A DNA stretch of 64,000 bases from Vreelandella zhaodongensis (GTDB lineage Bacteria > Pseudomonadota > Gammaproteobacteria > Pseudomonadales > Halomonadaceae), in contig NZ_JACCDD010000001.1 in assembly GCF_013415115.1 (NCBI RefSeq), positions 62,001 through 126,000 on the forward strand, written 5' to 3'. Positions 43,093 through 51,974 of the stretch are shown here, in pieces. Within the stretch, counting starts at the first letter, position 1; every line of letters begins with the position of its first letter. Made by a program: the position numbers and the translations under genes. The notes under the pieces are model-generated. The model saw only the letters and a list, made by a program, of their open reading frames with translations. It was not told the DNA's origin and ran no database searches.

Positions 43093-44166
43093 TTGAGCAC
43101 TCTTGAGCGGAAAAGACCGCGAAAACGCCAGCACCGATGGTTAATGCTGCGGGACCGAGCTTTCCCAACAGAAGACATCTATTTTTTAGTCTCTGCAGTA
43201 CCTGAATTAAAGAAGTTAGGCATCGAAGTTGACGAAATACAGACACGTAAGCACTGGTTTCCATGGCGATATGCCAGGCCGTTGCCTGCTATGTATGAAG
43301 AGGCGAACATATTAGTTTGTCGATCACTTCCCACCGTATGGCTTCAATGGCTTGTGCGCAATAAACATAAGCTGGGACGTATTGTTTACTTGATCGACGA
43401 TAATGTGAAGGCAGCTGTGCATGATAAGACGTTGCCGGATTCTTATCGCCGCCGCATGAAACATGTTGCACAGTTTCAGCCCGCCATATTGGCGCTAACC
43501 GATGAAGTGGTTGCTTCGAGTCAGCAGCTTGCGGATACGCTAAAGACTCAGCATTCGAAGGTGTCGGTGTTGACACCACCTTTGCTGGCGCCTTTACCTG
43601 GTTTTCAGCATTTTGAAATGCCACCATCGAGTAAGAAGCCCTGGCAAATAGGGTTTTATGGCACAAGAGCCCATGTGACGGATCTAGAAAATATAGCGCC
43701 GGCGATGGTAAAGCTGCATCATCAACGCAAAGATGTCGCCTTTGAAATTATGCTAGGGCAATACACGCCCAAGTCGCTAAGTTCTCTGTCGCGTTGTGCG
43801 ACGCCTGCACCGCTGCCCTGGAATGCTTTCCGCGAATACCAGTGCCAGCGGCGGATCCATATTGGTTTGGCACCGCTGTGGCCAACCGAGTTTAATGCTG
43901 GGAAATCGTACATTAAGTTCCTGGATATTGCGGCCATGGGCGGGGTGGGCATTTATAGTAATCGCTACCCGTACAATGAAATCGTCGAGCACGGTGTCGA
44001 TGGCATGCTAGCGGAAGATGACCCCAACGATTGGCGACAGTGCATGCAAACCTTGCTGGATAACCCAGCTCAAACGCTTGCCATGGCAAAAAACGCTGCC
44101 CAAAAAGCCGCCGATATTGGTCACCACCAGCACGCATTTGAGTTCTGGCATGCACGAACGAGCTAG
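43093..44166 (+). CDS. GT4/GT1-like glycosyltransferase
   Basis: 357 residues from a TTG start preceded by AAGGAG at seven bases. The fold reads as GT-B: an N-terminal half with LGRIVYLIDDNVKAAVHD near 95 and VVASSQQLADTLKTQHSKVS, then a C-terminal half beginning KKPWQIGFYGTRAHVTDLEN near 184, with PLWPTEFNAGKSYIKFLDIA near 260 and EIVEHGVDGMLAEDDPNDWR. The E-x7-E motif is replaced by the FNAGKSYIKFLD pattern seen in several capsule-locus GT-B proteins. A strong terminator follows, ending the first long capsule transcription unit. Confidence 0.72.
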   Translation: MSTLERKRPRKRQHRWLMLRDRAFPTEDIYFLVSAVPELKKLGIEVDEIQTRKHWFPWRYARPLPAMYEEANILVCRSLPTVWLQWLVRNKHKLGRIVYLIDDNVKAAVHDKTLPDSYRRRMKHVAQFQPAILALTDEVVASSQQLADTLKTQHSKVSVLTPPLLAPLPGFQHFEMPPSSKKPWQIGFYGTRAHVTDLENIAPAMVKLHHQRKDVAFEIMLGQYTPKSLSSLSRCATPAPLPWNAFREYQCQRRIHIGLAPLWPTEFNAGKSYIKFLDIAAMGGVGIYSNRYPYNEIVEHGVDGMLAEDDPNDWRQCMQTLLDNPAQTLAMAKNAAQKAADIGHHQHAFEFWHARTS

Positions 44167-44180
44167 CGCTCCTCTTAGAT

Positions 44181-44212
44181 AAAAACCGGCTCCATGAGAG
44201 CCGGTTTTTTTT
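44181..44212 (+). terminator. Rho-independent terminator
   Basis: The 7-bp stem CCGGCTC / GAGCCGG, flanked by an A run and eight T residues, would work in both directions. It follows the 43093 gene by 14 bases. Confidence 0.92.
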
Positions 44213-44666
44213 GGCTCATTTATGGCGAAGAGAAGGGGATACGGCATTGTCAGGTTACCGCATTCAGGAATGACGGCTTTGAGGCTGATTCAGGAATGAC
44301 AGTGCGGTGCCGCGTTAAATAAAGCGCAACCTGAAGGATAAAGCGATTTGTGGTGGTTCGCTGGTTCAGATAATTTAGGGCACGACAGCGAGACACTTTT
44401 TTCTTCACAAATATTGCCAACTCTGCCATGGTTATCCCTATTGGCATACGATGTATTCGTGAAGTGCTAATGATCACAGACAAGAATCATGGCTCCGTAT
44501 GCGCAGTGCCAAGAATCAATAAGCTGGCGTAGTCCAGCAACGCTAATAAAAACAGCAATTCACGCCTAAAAAGCTCACCTCGAAAAAGCTAGTGCCGCTA
44601 GGGTGCTCAGCTGATCATGTATTAGTTCACTGCCAAGCAGAATGAACGTGATTAGAGGTGTGAGAA
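44213..44666. other. 454-base intergenic region with a duplicated 13-mer
   Basis: No convincing gene is seen. ATTCAGGAATGAC occurs twice, at about 44261 and 44289. A minus-strand open frame (44250-44483) has no family resemblance that I recognise. The region presumably contains the promoter of the aldolase gene; no ops element was seen. Confidence 0.5.
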
Positions 44667-46340
44667 ATGACGAATCAACACAACTGCCAAGAATTGGTGA
44701 TCCTCGATTGTACCTTCCGTGATGGCGGCTACTATAACAATTGGGACTACTCCACTGAGCTGGCAAATCGCTACTTACAGGTCATGTCTGACTCTGGCAT
44801 AGACTATGTAGAACTTGGCTTTCGTGCCCTGGAATCAAGCTCTTTTGAAGGTCCGTATGCCTACACACCGGATTCATGGATTAAGCGCCTCGATGTGCCG
44901 CGTAATCTAAAGATCGGTGTGATGTGTAATGCGAAAGATCTTCTAAAGTATGGAAATCCAAAGGAAACAGTTGCTCAACTGTTTTGTAAAGCCGAAGACT
45001 CCCCCGTTACCTTGGTTCGCGTTGCAGCTCACTTCAACGAAGTTGATAACTGCGGCGACATCATGGAAGAGCTCCATAAGCTAGGCTATGTCACTGGTTT
45101 CAACTTAATGCAATCCAGTGGGCGCAGCCGCGAAGAGCTAATCAAAAAAGCCGAAATTGCAGCGGCTTGGCCAATCGACTCTCTTTATTTTGCCGACTCC
45201 CTTGGCAATATGTTGCCCGACGATATTTCTTTTATCGTGAGCGCGCTACGTGAAGCATGGAAAGGACCCATGGGCTTTCATGCACACGACAATATGGGCA
45301 TGGGGTTAGTCAATGCACTGGCCGCTATTAAAGAAGGGGTAACGTGGATTGATGGTACGGTGACAGGTATGGGGCGTGGTGCTGGCAACGTCCGCATGGA
45401 GTACCTGCTACTAGAGCTATCGAAGCAAGGAATGCGCGAAACAGAACTCGATGCATTAATGAGCTTGGTCATTGAAGAGTTTGAGCCGGTGCAGCGCTCG
45501 TGTGGTTGGGGCCCAAGCATTTATTACCATCTTTCGGCTACTTACGGTGTTCATCCCACCTATGTTCAAGAAATGCTCTCCGATGAGCGGTACAAACCTG
45601 TCGCGATTGTGAAAGCACTTAAGCGCTTAGGTGCCGCAGGGGCTAGCGGCTTCTCACGAGATCGTTTAAAAGATGTAACGGAAAGCGAGCCGTTGGTGAG
45701 CGTGGGTACGTGGAATGCTACCGGCTGGCTGAAAGATCGCGATGTATTATTGGTAGGGCCAGGCGAAGAAGTTAAAAATCACTTGGAAGCACTTGAATAT
45801 TTCATTGAAAAGAAAAACCCTTATGTTATTTGCATCAATATCAACCCTTGGATTCCCAATCATTTAATCAACGCTTGGGCGGCGTGTAACCCTGATCGTT
45901 TGATGTTAGACAAAGAGTTTTATGCGAAAAATCAGGGGCTACTGCTAGCGCCAAATGCACTGCTTCAATATGTCGATAAAGACATTTGGAATCACTGGAC
46001 AATTCAAGACTACGGCGTCAGCGTCGAAAGTGGCGAATTTAAGGTGATGGTTGAGAATGCCACCATTCCCCATGCACTATCAGCCATTTATGCCATAGCC
46101 GCAGTCAATGCTGGTGGTGCCTCTAATCTTTACCTTGCTGGCTTCGACGGCTATACAAGTGAAGACCCACGCCATAAACAGATGGAAAATGCGCTAGGCT
46201 TATATAATGAACAGCCTGGAGTCCTGCCGCTAACCTCCATTACCCCCACGAGTCTCACTATTGCTACCGTTTCACCGTTCTCAGAATCAGTGTATCTGAA
46301 TAAGGAAAATGAGACCTTTGCCCAAAGGATGTCTGCCTAA
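44667..46340 (+). CDS. HMGL-type pyruvate aldolase-like enzyme with extra C-terminal domain
   Basis: 557 residues, SD GAGGTG. Residues about 10-290 form an HMG-CoA lyase/isopropylmalate synthase-type TIM barrel: VILDCTFRDGGYYNNWDYST (metal-site Asp), GIDYVELGFRALESSSFEG, FADSLGNMLPDDI near 173, MGFHAHDNMGMGLVNALAA (metal-binding His pair) near 201 and GTVTGMGRGAGN. This family makes or breaks C-C bonds with pyruvate or acyl-CoA. The remaining 200 residues (about 355-550; RDVLLVGPGEEVKNHLEALE) are a separate, unrecognised alpha/beta domain. Next to a KdsB-like gene and a HAD phosphatase domain, it could build an ulosonic acid from pyruvate and an aldehyde sugar (inference). Confidence 0.82.
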   Translation: MTNQHNCQELVILDCTFRDGGYYNNWDYSTELANRYLQVMSDSGIDYVELGFRALESSSFEGPYAYTPDSWIKRLDVPRNLKIGVMCNAKDLLKYGNPKETVAQLFCKAEDSPVTLVRVAAHFNEVDNCGDIMEELHKLGYVTGFNLMQSSGRSREELIKKAEIAAAWPIDSLYFADSLGNMLPDDISFIVSALREAWKGPMGFHAHDNMGMGLVNALAAIKEGVTWIDGTVTGMGRGAGNVRMEYLLLELSKQGMRETELDALMSLVIEEFEPVQRSCGWGPSIYYHLSATYGVHPTYVQEMLSDERYKPVAIVKALKRLGAAGASGFSRDRLKDVTESEPLVSVGTWNATGWLKDRDVLLVGPGEEVKNHLEALEYFIEKKNPYVICININPWIPNHLINAWAACNPDRLMLDKEFYAKNQGLLLAPNALLQYVDKDIWNHWTIQDYGVSVESGEFKVMVENATIPHALSAIYAIAAVNAGGASNLYLAGFDGYTSEDPRHKQMENALGLYNEQPGVLPLTSITPTSLTIATVSPFSESVYLNKENETFAQRMSA

Positions 46341-46360
46341 AAGCTAGGCACACATTAAGT

Positions 46361-46384
46361 GCGCATGCAGGTCATTGCATGCGC
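46361..46384. repeat. Perfect 9-bp stem-loop between the aldolase and kdsB-like genes
   Basis: GCGCATGCA and TGCATGCGC enclose a six-base loop, GGTCAT. There is no long T run, so it is more likely an mRNA-processing or stability hairpin than a terminator. It contains an ATG in frame with the downstream gene, which argues against starting that gene here. Confidence 0.7.
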
Positions 46385-46414
46385 CATTTATTTAATTTGG
46401 AGCATATGATTGAT

Positions 46415-47137
46415 ATGAACACCCTTATTCTGATACCTGCACGCTTTGCTTCTACACGCTACCCAGGTAAGCCGCTGGTCGATATTGCAGGCAAAAGCTT
46501 GCTAAAGCGGGTCTGGGAGCGTTGCGTTCCCGTATTGGGAAAAGAAAAAGTCTTTGTGGCAACCGATGATCAACGAATTGTAGATCACTGCGAAGAGCAT
46601 GGAATGCAGTGGGTAATGACACCGGATACTTGTCTTACAGGTACTGATCGCCTCGCGGCGGCTGCAGAAAAGCTAGCAGCAGATCTCTATATTAATGTTC
46701 AGGGTGATGAACCGATGATTCAGCCTGATGACATCAAGAAGGTGATCGATCTTGCAGAGCAAACGCCCGGCGAAGTATTAAATGCCTACTGCGCTATTGA
46801 AACTGAGGTGGACTACAACAGTAGAACTGTACCTAAGGTAGTGTTTCGGCCCGATGGGCGCCTTCTGTATATGAGCCGTGCCCCCATTCCTGGTACCAAA
46901 AAAGCTGATTTTGTACGTGCTAATAAGCAAGTTTGTATTTATGCATTTCCTCCCCAAGCACTTCGTGACTACTCAGCAAAAGCGGAAAAAACACCCTTGG
47001 AGGAGTTAGAAGACATCGAAATTCTGCGTTTTCTAGAGCTTGGATATGATGTCCGTATGGTGCCAGTGTCTGGTAGCTCCATTGCCGTCGACACGCCCGA
47101 AGATGTAGAGCGTGTGCTTAAGGCGCTAGAAGCTTAA
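46415..47137 (+). CDS. kdsB: KdsB-family CMP-ulosonate cytidylyltransferase (CMP-Kdo synthetase-like)
   Basis: 240 residues from the ATG giving MNTLILIPARFASTRYPGKP; an ATG three codons upstream is equally possible and neither has ideal SD spacing. The enzyme activates a 3-deoxy-ulosonic acid as its CMP derivative. Family motifs are RFASTRYPGKPLVDIAGKSL, VFVATDDQRIVDHC near 42, TGTDRLAAAAEKL near 72, YINVQGDEPMIQPDDI near 90, and SIAVDTPEDVERV near the end. E. coli KdsB has 248 residues. Placement between an aldolase and a HAD/capsule fusion suggests a dedicated capsule role like KpsU, perhaps on a non-Kdo sugar, rather than the housekeeping lipopolysaccharide enzyme. Confidence 0.88.
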   Translation: MNTLILIPARFASTRYPGKPLVDIAGKSLLKRVWERCVPVLGKEKVFVATDDQRIVDHCEEHGMQWVMTPDTCLTGTDRLAAAAEKLAADLYINVQGDEPMIQPDDIKKVIDLAEQTPGEVLNAYCAIETEVDYNSRTVPKVVFRPDGRLLYMSRAPIPGTKKADFVRANKQVCIYAFPPQALRDYSAKAEKTPLEELEDIEILRFLELGYDVRMVPVSGSSIAVDTPEDVERVLKALEA

Positions 47138-47171
47138 ATCATTGAACGCAATAAGCCCAGTGGATGGCAAG

Positions 47172-49442
47172 ATGACCAAATACAAGCTAAACACACCGAT
47201 TAAATCATTTAACACTTATGTGTTTGACTGCGACGGCGTCTTATTAGACTCGAATCGTGTCAAAACGGATGCATTTTATAATGCAGTACTTCCCTATGGG
47301 GAGTCAGTGGCACAAGCCTTTGTTGATTATCATAAAGCGAATGGTGGTGTTTCTAGGCAGAAAAAATTCGAGTACTTCTTCCTGAATATTCTGAAACATG
47401 CTGTATTGCCTCAGGAAAAATACCAAACCGCGCTTGATGAATACAGTAAGTTGACAGCCGAAGGGCTGATTCGTTGCGAGGTGTTACCTGGCGTACGGAA
47501 GTTTTTAACAAGCCTTCCATCGCAGGCTAAGAAGTTTGTCGTGTCTGGTGGCGCACAAGATGAAGTGCGCTGGGTGCTTGAAGCCAAAGGGCTAGCAACG
47601 TTCTTCGATGGTATCTACGGCAACCCCATTGATAAGTTGGCCTTGGTTAAAAATTTAGAGTTAAAAGATTCTGATTACCCAGGCGTATTTTTTGGTGATG
47701 CTCGCTATGACCATGAAGTAGCTACCAAATTTGATTTGGACTTTATTTTCCTGTCAGCAGTTAGTGATTTTGGCGAGTGGAAAGAGTATGTAGAAAAAAA
47801 TAACCTTCAAGCGTTTAATGATTTCTTCTCGGTGATAGCCGCTTCACAAGCGTTGCCGATGGAAAATGATACCGCTGAGGTTGAATCTACTCCTGGTGTT
47901 GTTAGCAAAAAGAGAAAAGCGTATTTTTTTGGTTTTCCTTTTTCAAAAGAAAGAAAGTCTACTTTTACAGGTGGGCATACTATTGGTCCTGGTGTTGTAA
48001 ATAAACTTGTAGAAGAAACTAATTCAACAGCTATTTTATTTACGTCATCTGCTAGCCATTATGTTAGCTGGGACTCAGTGAATAGCGTAAACCAAAGGGT
48101 TGCATTTTGGGATACAGCTGCTGATAGTATCGTAGGTGTTTCTGACACGGAAATGCAAAAATACTATTCATTTCTTCCTACTGTTCAAGAAATGATTGAA
48201 AGGAATCAGTTGGCAAGAAAGAAAATTTTCTTTGATCCTAAATATCAAATAAGTAGTAGTGTGAGAAAAATTGCAATTAATAAGATTGCTTTTTGGGTTG
48301 AGCAAGTGAAAAACGATAATGTTGCTTTTTATATTAATTCTAACGTTCCTCACTTAGCGGATGATTATGCTTGTTATTGCGTCTGTAGGGCTAATAACAT
48401 ACCAACAGCATTTCCATATCGCATGCCTATTGTTCCTGGTGTCTCTGCTCGGCTTTATATACCTGAATCACTATATAATCATGATGACGTTTATGCTCGA
48501 AACGGACAGTTAATAAGCTACAATCGACAAGAGCGTTACGGTGATGAACTTCCGGCTGACTTAAATTTAATTTATCAAGAAGTAGTCCTTGGGGATTTTA
48601 CACTTGGCACTTTGTCAAAAGAGGTTTTGTCAAGAAATGGGGGGCAGCCTCCTAAACAGTATACACCGCCAGAAAAATCTAAAACATTATTCAGAAATGT
48701 AAAAGAAAATATAATAAATAAGAGGTCATGGTTCGATTTTTTTTATGCGAAACAAGCATATTCCACTATGATTTGTAATAAGAAAGAGTACGACAAGCTT
48801 TGTATTAGCGAGATACCCAAGTCTCCGTTTGTCTATTATGCGCTGCATATGCAGCCAGAAGCCAGCTCATCACCGCTTGGCAGTTTTTTTGCTGATCAGC
48901 TTCGTGCTATCAGGTTTATTTCGGATAATTTACCAAAAGGCTGGAAGTTATTAGTTAAGGAGCATCCGCACCAGAAGTTAGAAGAGAGACCAGTGAATTT
49001 CTATAGCGATATTATGAAATCCACTAATGTCAATTTGATAAGCATGAAATATTCATCAGACCAGTTGCAAGAAAAATCAAATGCGATTGCTACACTGACC
49101 GGTACAGCTGCATTTGAAGCTTGGCTAAAGAAAAAGCCTGCTTTGGTTTTAGGTAATATTATATATCAAAGTGCTCCGGGGATTTATAAAATAAGATCAA
49201 AGGGTGATATTGAATATGCATTTTCCCAATTAAAGTCAGGAGTGCTTCATAAGGAGAGTGATATTTGGCATTATCTTTCTTTTTTAGGGTTGGCGTCATT
49301 TTTTGGGCATTTAGACGCTTATATTGATCCTAGTATACCTGTGTATGATTTAGATTTAGACGAAAATGAGAAAGAAATAGGGCATCGTCTCTCTACAGCC
49401 ATTAATGTACAGGCAAACAAGTTAGAAGGGGTGGATCTGTGA
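47172..49442 (+). CDS. HAD phosphatase fused to capsule-synthesis (KpsC/KpsS-like) domain
   Basis: 756 residues from the ATG; a TTG ten codons upstream is an alternative. Residues about 10-225 are a HAD hydrolase: FDCDGVLLDSNRVKTDAF (DxD nucleophile motif) near 17, FVVSGGAQDEVRWVLEAKGL, and VFFGDARYDHEVA near 175. Residues about 255-740 form a second part with RLYIPESLYNHDD, YYALHMQPEASSSPLGSFFA near 555 and LVKEHPHQKLE near 594, the pattern of capsule biosynthesis proteins that transfer Kdo. Base composition changes sharply near 47880, close to the domain junction, so the fusion may be recent. It could dephosphorylate the ulosonate and transfer the CMP-activated sugar. The end overlaps the next gene (GTGA). 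Confidence 0.8.
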   Translation: MTKYKLNTPIKSFNTYVFDCDGVLLDSNRVKTDAFYNAVLPYGESVAQAFVDYHKANGGVSRQKKFEYFFLNILKHAVLPQEKYQTALDEYSKLTAEGLIRCEVLPGVRKFLTSLPSQAKKFVVSGGAQDEVRWVLEAKGLATFFDGIYGNPIDKLALVKNLELKDSDYPGVFFGDARYDHEVATKFDLDFIFLSAVSDFGEWKEYVEKNNLQAFNDFFSVIAASQALPMENDTAEVESTPGVVSKKRKAYFFGFPFSKERKSTFTGGHTIGPGVVNKLVEETNSTAILFTSSASHYVSWDSVNSVNQRVAFWDTAADSIVGVSDTEMQKYYSFLPTVQEMIERNQLARKKIFFDPKYQISSSVRKIAINKIAFWVEQVKNDNVAFYINSNVPHLADDYACYCVCRANNIPTAFPYRMPIVPGVSARLYIPESLYNHDDVYARNGQLISYNRQERYGDELPADLNLIYQEVVLGDFTLGTLSKEVLSRNGGQPPKQYTPPEKSKTLFRNVKENIINKRSWFDFFYAKQAYSTMICNKKEYDKLCISEIPKSPFVYYALHMQPEASSSPLGSFFADQLRAIRFISDNLPKGWKLLVKEHPHQKLEERPVNFYSDIMKSTNVNLISMKYSSDQLQEKSNAIATLTGTAAFEAWLKKKPALVLGNIIYQSAPGIYKIRSKGDIEYAFSQLKSGVLHKESDIWHYLSFLGLASFFGHLDAYIDPSIPVYDLDLDENEKEIGHRLSTAINVQANKLEGVDL

Positions 49443-50239
49443 ATAATATTAGTGATCAAGCTTTTTCAAACCCACCTGATGCAGTCTTTATTTGTAATTC
49501 ACCTCTACATGTTTATAACGCTCTTCAAGCGGCACATCATTGGGGGCTAGATACTGCCAATTGTGTGCTTGTATTCAAAATAATTACGGATAAAATACAG
49601 CTTGATGCGACTTTGGAAACTTTAGTCAAGTGGAAAGAGGTGGTAAGAATAGATCCATTTCCGGTTCCGCCACGATTAAAGGCAAAGGGAAATAAAAAAA
49701 GGTATTTGCAGTATAAGTTTTTCAGAGAATGGCAGCGCAAGCTGGATTTTGCGAAAGGGGTGCAGTTTGTCTTTCTTTGTCACAATCGGCAAGTAGATAA
49801 TAGGGTAATAGCTAGCTATTTAAATGCCAGAGAATTAATTTGGTTAGAAGATGGCACACTTTCCTATTTCTTATGGCAAGAGGAAAGAGTATTCACTCCA
49901 GAGGTACGGGCACGCCGATCCAAATCAGCTGCTACAAAAAATGCAGCTGCCGCCAAAAAAATGACGGCTGCAAAGGCAGCCAAAAAATCAGTGACTTCTA
50001 CCCCAGTCACTGCTGAAAAGCCGACTTCTAAAACCAGTGCCTCTAAATCTTCTTCCGCTAAAAAAGGAATTAATAAAAATTCATCTTCTAAAGCCATGTC
50101 AAGAAAGTCACCAAACGCAAAAAAAGTAGGTGTGCGAAAGGGGGCTGGCGTTAGGTCTATTTCAGAAAAGCCAAATAATGTAACAGCTAGTTCGAGGTCA
50201 TCAAAAAAACCTTTAAATAAAAATGTTAATAAGAAATGA
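49439..50239 (+). CDS. N-terminal half of a GT52-like (sialyltransferase-type) protein with Lys/Ala/Ser-rich tail
   Basis: 266 residues. Residues about 12-150 resemble the N-terminal half of GT52-type transferases: DAVFICNSPLHVYNALQAAH at the start, VFLCHNRQVDNRVIASYLNA near 104 and ELIWLEDGTLSYFLW near 131. The expected C-terminal half is absent; instead about 110 residues of low complexity follow (AAAKKMTAAKAAKK, SKTSASKSSSAKKG), similar in composition to AlgP or histone H1 tails. The matching C-terminal half seems to be encoded by the next gene, 28 bases later in a different frame. It may be a split enzyme or a gene broken by low-complexity expansion. Confidence 0.68.
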   Translation: MNNISDQAFSNPPDAVFICNSPLHVYNALQAAHHWGLDTANCVLVFKIITDKIQLDATLETLVKWKEVVRIDPFPVPPRLKAKGNKKRYLQYKFFREWQRKLDFAKGVQFVFLCHNRQVDNRVIASYLNARELIWLEDGTLSYFLWQEERVFTPEVRARRSKSAATKNAAAAKKMTAAKAAKKSVTSTPVTAEKPTSKTSASKSSSAKKGINKNSSSKAMSRKSPNAKKVGVRKGAGVRSISEKPNNVTASSRSSKKPLNKNVNKK

Positions 50240-50267
50240 TGTTTCTTACTAAAAATTTGGTGATGCT

Positions 50268-51971
50268 ATGAAGCTTGGTGTGAATAAATTATATCGTAGA
50301 GCCTATAATTATTTATGGCACAAAAAAGTGCTAAGAAATTATGTGGATTTACCTAAAAGTCAAAGCATATTTACTGTTTACGACTTATTCCCAGTCAATG
50401 GTGTAAAAGTTGTCCATAACAGCCAGCCACTGTTAAAAGAAGCACTGCTATCAAAACCATCTGATAGCAATTTGGTTCATTTTTTAGGGGCTCCTTTTGT
50501 GGAGCGTGATCGACTGAAAGAGTATTTATACCTCAATTGGCTAAAGGGTATTCGTCAGCAATTTTCGCAAGAGGCTAATTTTATATATTTACTTCACCCC
50601 AGAGAAAGTGATAGTTTTGGTCTTAAAATAAAGAAAGAATTAGATATTGAGGTGAAACGGTTTGGCTTGCCTTACGAACTAGAGTTGATGCGTATGGAAG
50701 TGAAGCCTGTGGTCATTGCAAGCTGGTTTTGCACAGCTTTAGATAACTTATCAGAAGCAAGTGTAGATCATGTTAAATTGCTTAGCTTTAAGCTTCCTCC
50801 TTTCAATAAATTGAGATTGAAGCCTAATCAAAAACCAATTTTTGATGCGGCAGAAGATTTTTATCGCCGTCATAGCGGGCCTGATAGTGCAGTTGAGGTG
50901 CGTGAGATACCATCGTTACCTCAGTCGGGTACTCCCGTTGTTATTGAAGACCCACAAAAAGAGCTTGCAAGCTTAGTTAAGGTGGGAGGGCCTATCTTGC
51001 GTGTGGTGCGATTACACCCTGTTGAGCGTGAAGGCGATACGTCTCCTTTTGTAATGCTTAACCCAAGAGAAACTATTGCGATGGGGTTAAAGCGTTTGCT
51101 TGGAGAATATTATGGTATCTCGCCCAATCTAAGCCAACTGCCAGATGGCATTTTATCTTTCTTGGATGTCACCGACGACGTGCTGCAGCTGCGCCAAAAT
51201 TCGGCAGGTAAAACACTAAAGCGAACAGCGCTAACGTTCAATGTTGCTGTTTACGGTGAAAAATTAACCAAATTTCTTTCAGCAGATAATACATTTGTCT
51301 ATCCAGGTGTACGTGTTCCTGAGGCTGACTCTGTCTATGCGAAGATGGTGGTTTCGGAAGTCGAGGCGGTAGATGAAGAGCCAAAGCCAACACTTGCTGA
51401 CCTATGTTCTGCGATACCCCAGTGCGAACAGGTTTTAATGCCTAGGTCTCAATTGTTAGGTAATGCATTGAATTACCTAGATATGCATACGCTTTGCTAT
51501 ACTAGGCCTCAGCCTTTTGTATCCTCGATTAAGATAAGTTTAGTCATTGAGGATGAGGCAGGTAGAGTGCTGATGGCTGAAAGGCGTTCTTTCCCTTCAC
51601 GCGGTCAGTTTGACTTGCCTTCGGTACGGGTTGCGCCTGGCCACACCTTAGATACTGCGTTCGGTCAGTTGACGAGAGATCTACTTGGCTCTGAAGTATT
51701 GCGTTTTCAGGCTCAGCCTATTGTAGGCTTCGAGCAGCTTCTAGCTGATCAGGAGCAAAATCGCAAAGATGAATATGTTCTGAATTTTATCTACAAAATT
51801 GATGTTCCTAACAAACATTTCATCTCAATGAAAGCAACAGCGGAGCTTGCTAAACATACGTGGTGGGAGGTCGCTACGGTTAGAAATACACCTGTTGTAA
51901 GCGCTAACGCAATAATGGCTCTGGGTTTTTATACGGGGCGAGTAAATAAACGTCAAACTGTAGAGTCATAA
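50268..51971 (+). CDS. C-terminal half of a GT52-like protein fused to a Nudix-like domain
   Basis: 567 residues. The first 190 (DLFPVNGVKVVHNSQPLL; SNLVHFLGAPFVERDRL near 67; NFIYLLHPRESDSFGL near 104; VVIASWFCTALDNLSE near 148) look like the C-terminal donor-binding half of a GT52/polysialyltransferase-like enzyme. The N-terminal half is missing here but present in the preceding gene. A middle region of unknown type follows, then a Nudix-like domain from about 417: SSIKISLVIEDEAGRVLMAE and GQFDLPSVRVAPGHTLDTAF. The Nudix box is degenerate, with its Glu residues mostly replaced, so hydrolysis is uncertain. Confidence 0.65.
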   Translation: MKLGVNKLYRRAYNYLWHKKVLRNYVDLPKSQSIFTVYDLFPVNGVKVVHNSQPLLKEALLSKPSDSNLVHFLGAPFVERDRLKEYLYLNWLKGIRQQFSQEANFIYLLHPRESDSFGLKIKKELDIEVKRFGLPYELELMRMEVKPVVIASWFCTALDNLSEASVDHVKLLSFKLPPFNKLRLKPNQKPIFDAAEDFYRRHSGPDSAVEVREIPSLPQSGTPVVIEDPQKELASLVKVGGPILRVVRLHPVEREGDTSPFVMLNPRETIAMGLKRLLGEYYGISPNLSQLPDGILSFLDVTDDVLQLRQNSAGKTLKRTALTFNVAVYGEKLTKFLSADNTFVYPGVRVPEADSVYAKMVVSEVEAVDEEPKPTLADLCSAIPQCEQVLMPRSQLLGNALNYLDMHTLCYTRPQPFVSSIKISLVIEDEAGRVLMAERRSFPSRGQFDLPSVRVAPGHTLDTAFGQLTRDLLGSEVLRFQAQPIVGFEQLLADQEQNRKDEYVLNFIYKIDVPNKHFISMKATAELAKHTWWEVATVRNTPVVSANAIMALGFYTGRVNKRQTVES

Positions 51972-51974
51972 TTG

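Noticed and set aside
44250-44483. Minus-strand 77-codon open frame in the gap after the 44.2-kb terminator
   Set aside because: No recognisable family, it contains the duplicated 13-mer in its coding sense, and it has no convincing ribosome site. Noted only as part of the intergenic region.
49864-50097. Hydrophobic minus-strand frame opposite the Lys/Ala-rich tail
   Set aside because: It is the antisense of a Lys/Ala/Ser-rich repeat and naturally reads as Leu/Phe/Ala; no independent evidence for a gene.
49439-51971. A simple sequencing frameshift joining the two GT52-like halves
   Set aside because: The first frame continues for about 110 codons of consistent Lys/Ala/Ser coding sequence before its stop, and the second has its own ATG. 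One missing or extra base would not restore a normal full-length protein without that insert. Not fully excluded, because the region is A-rich.
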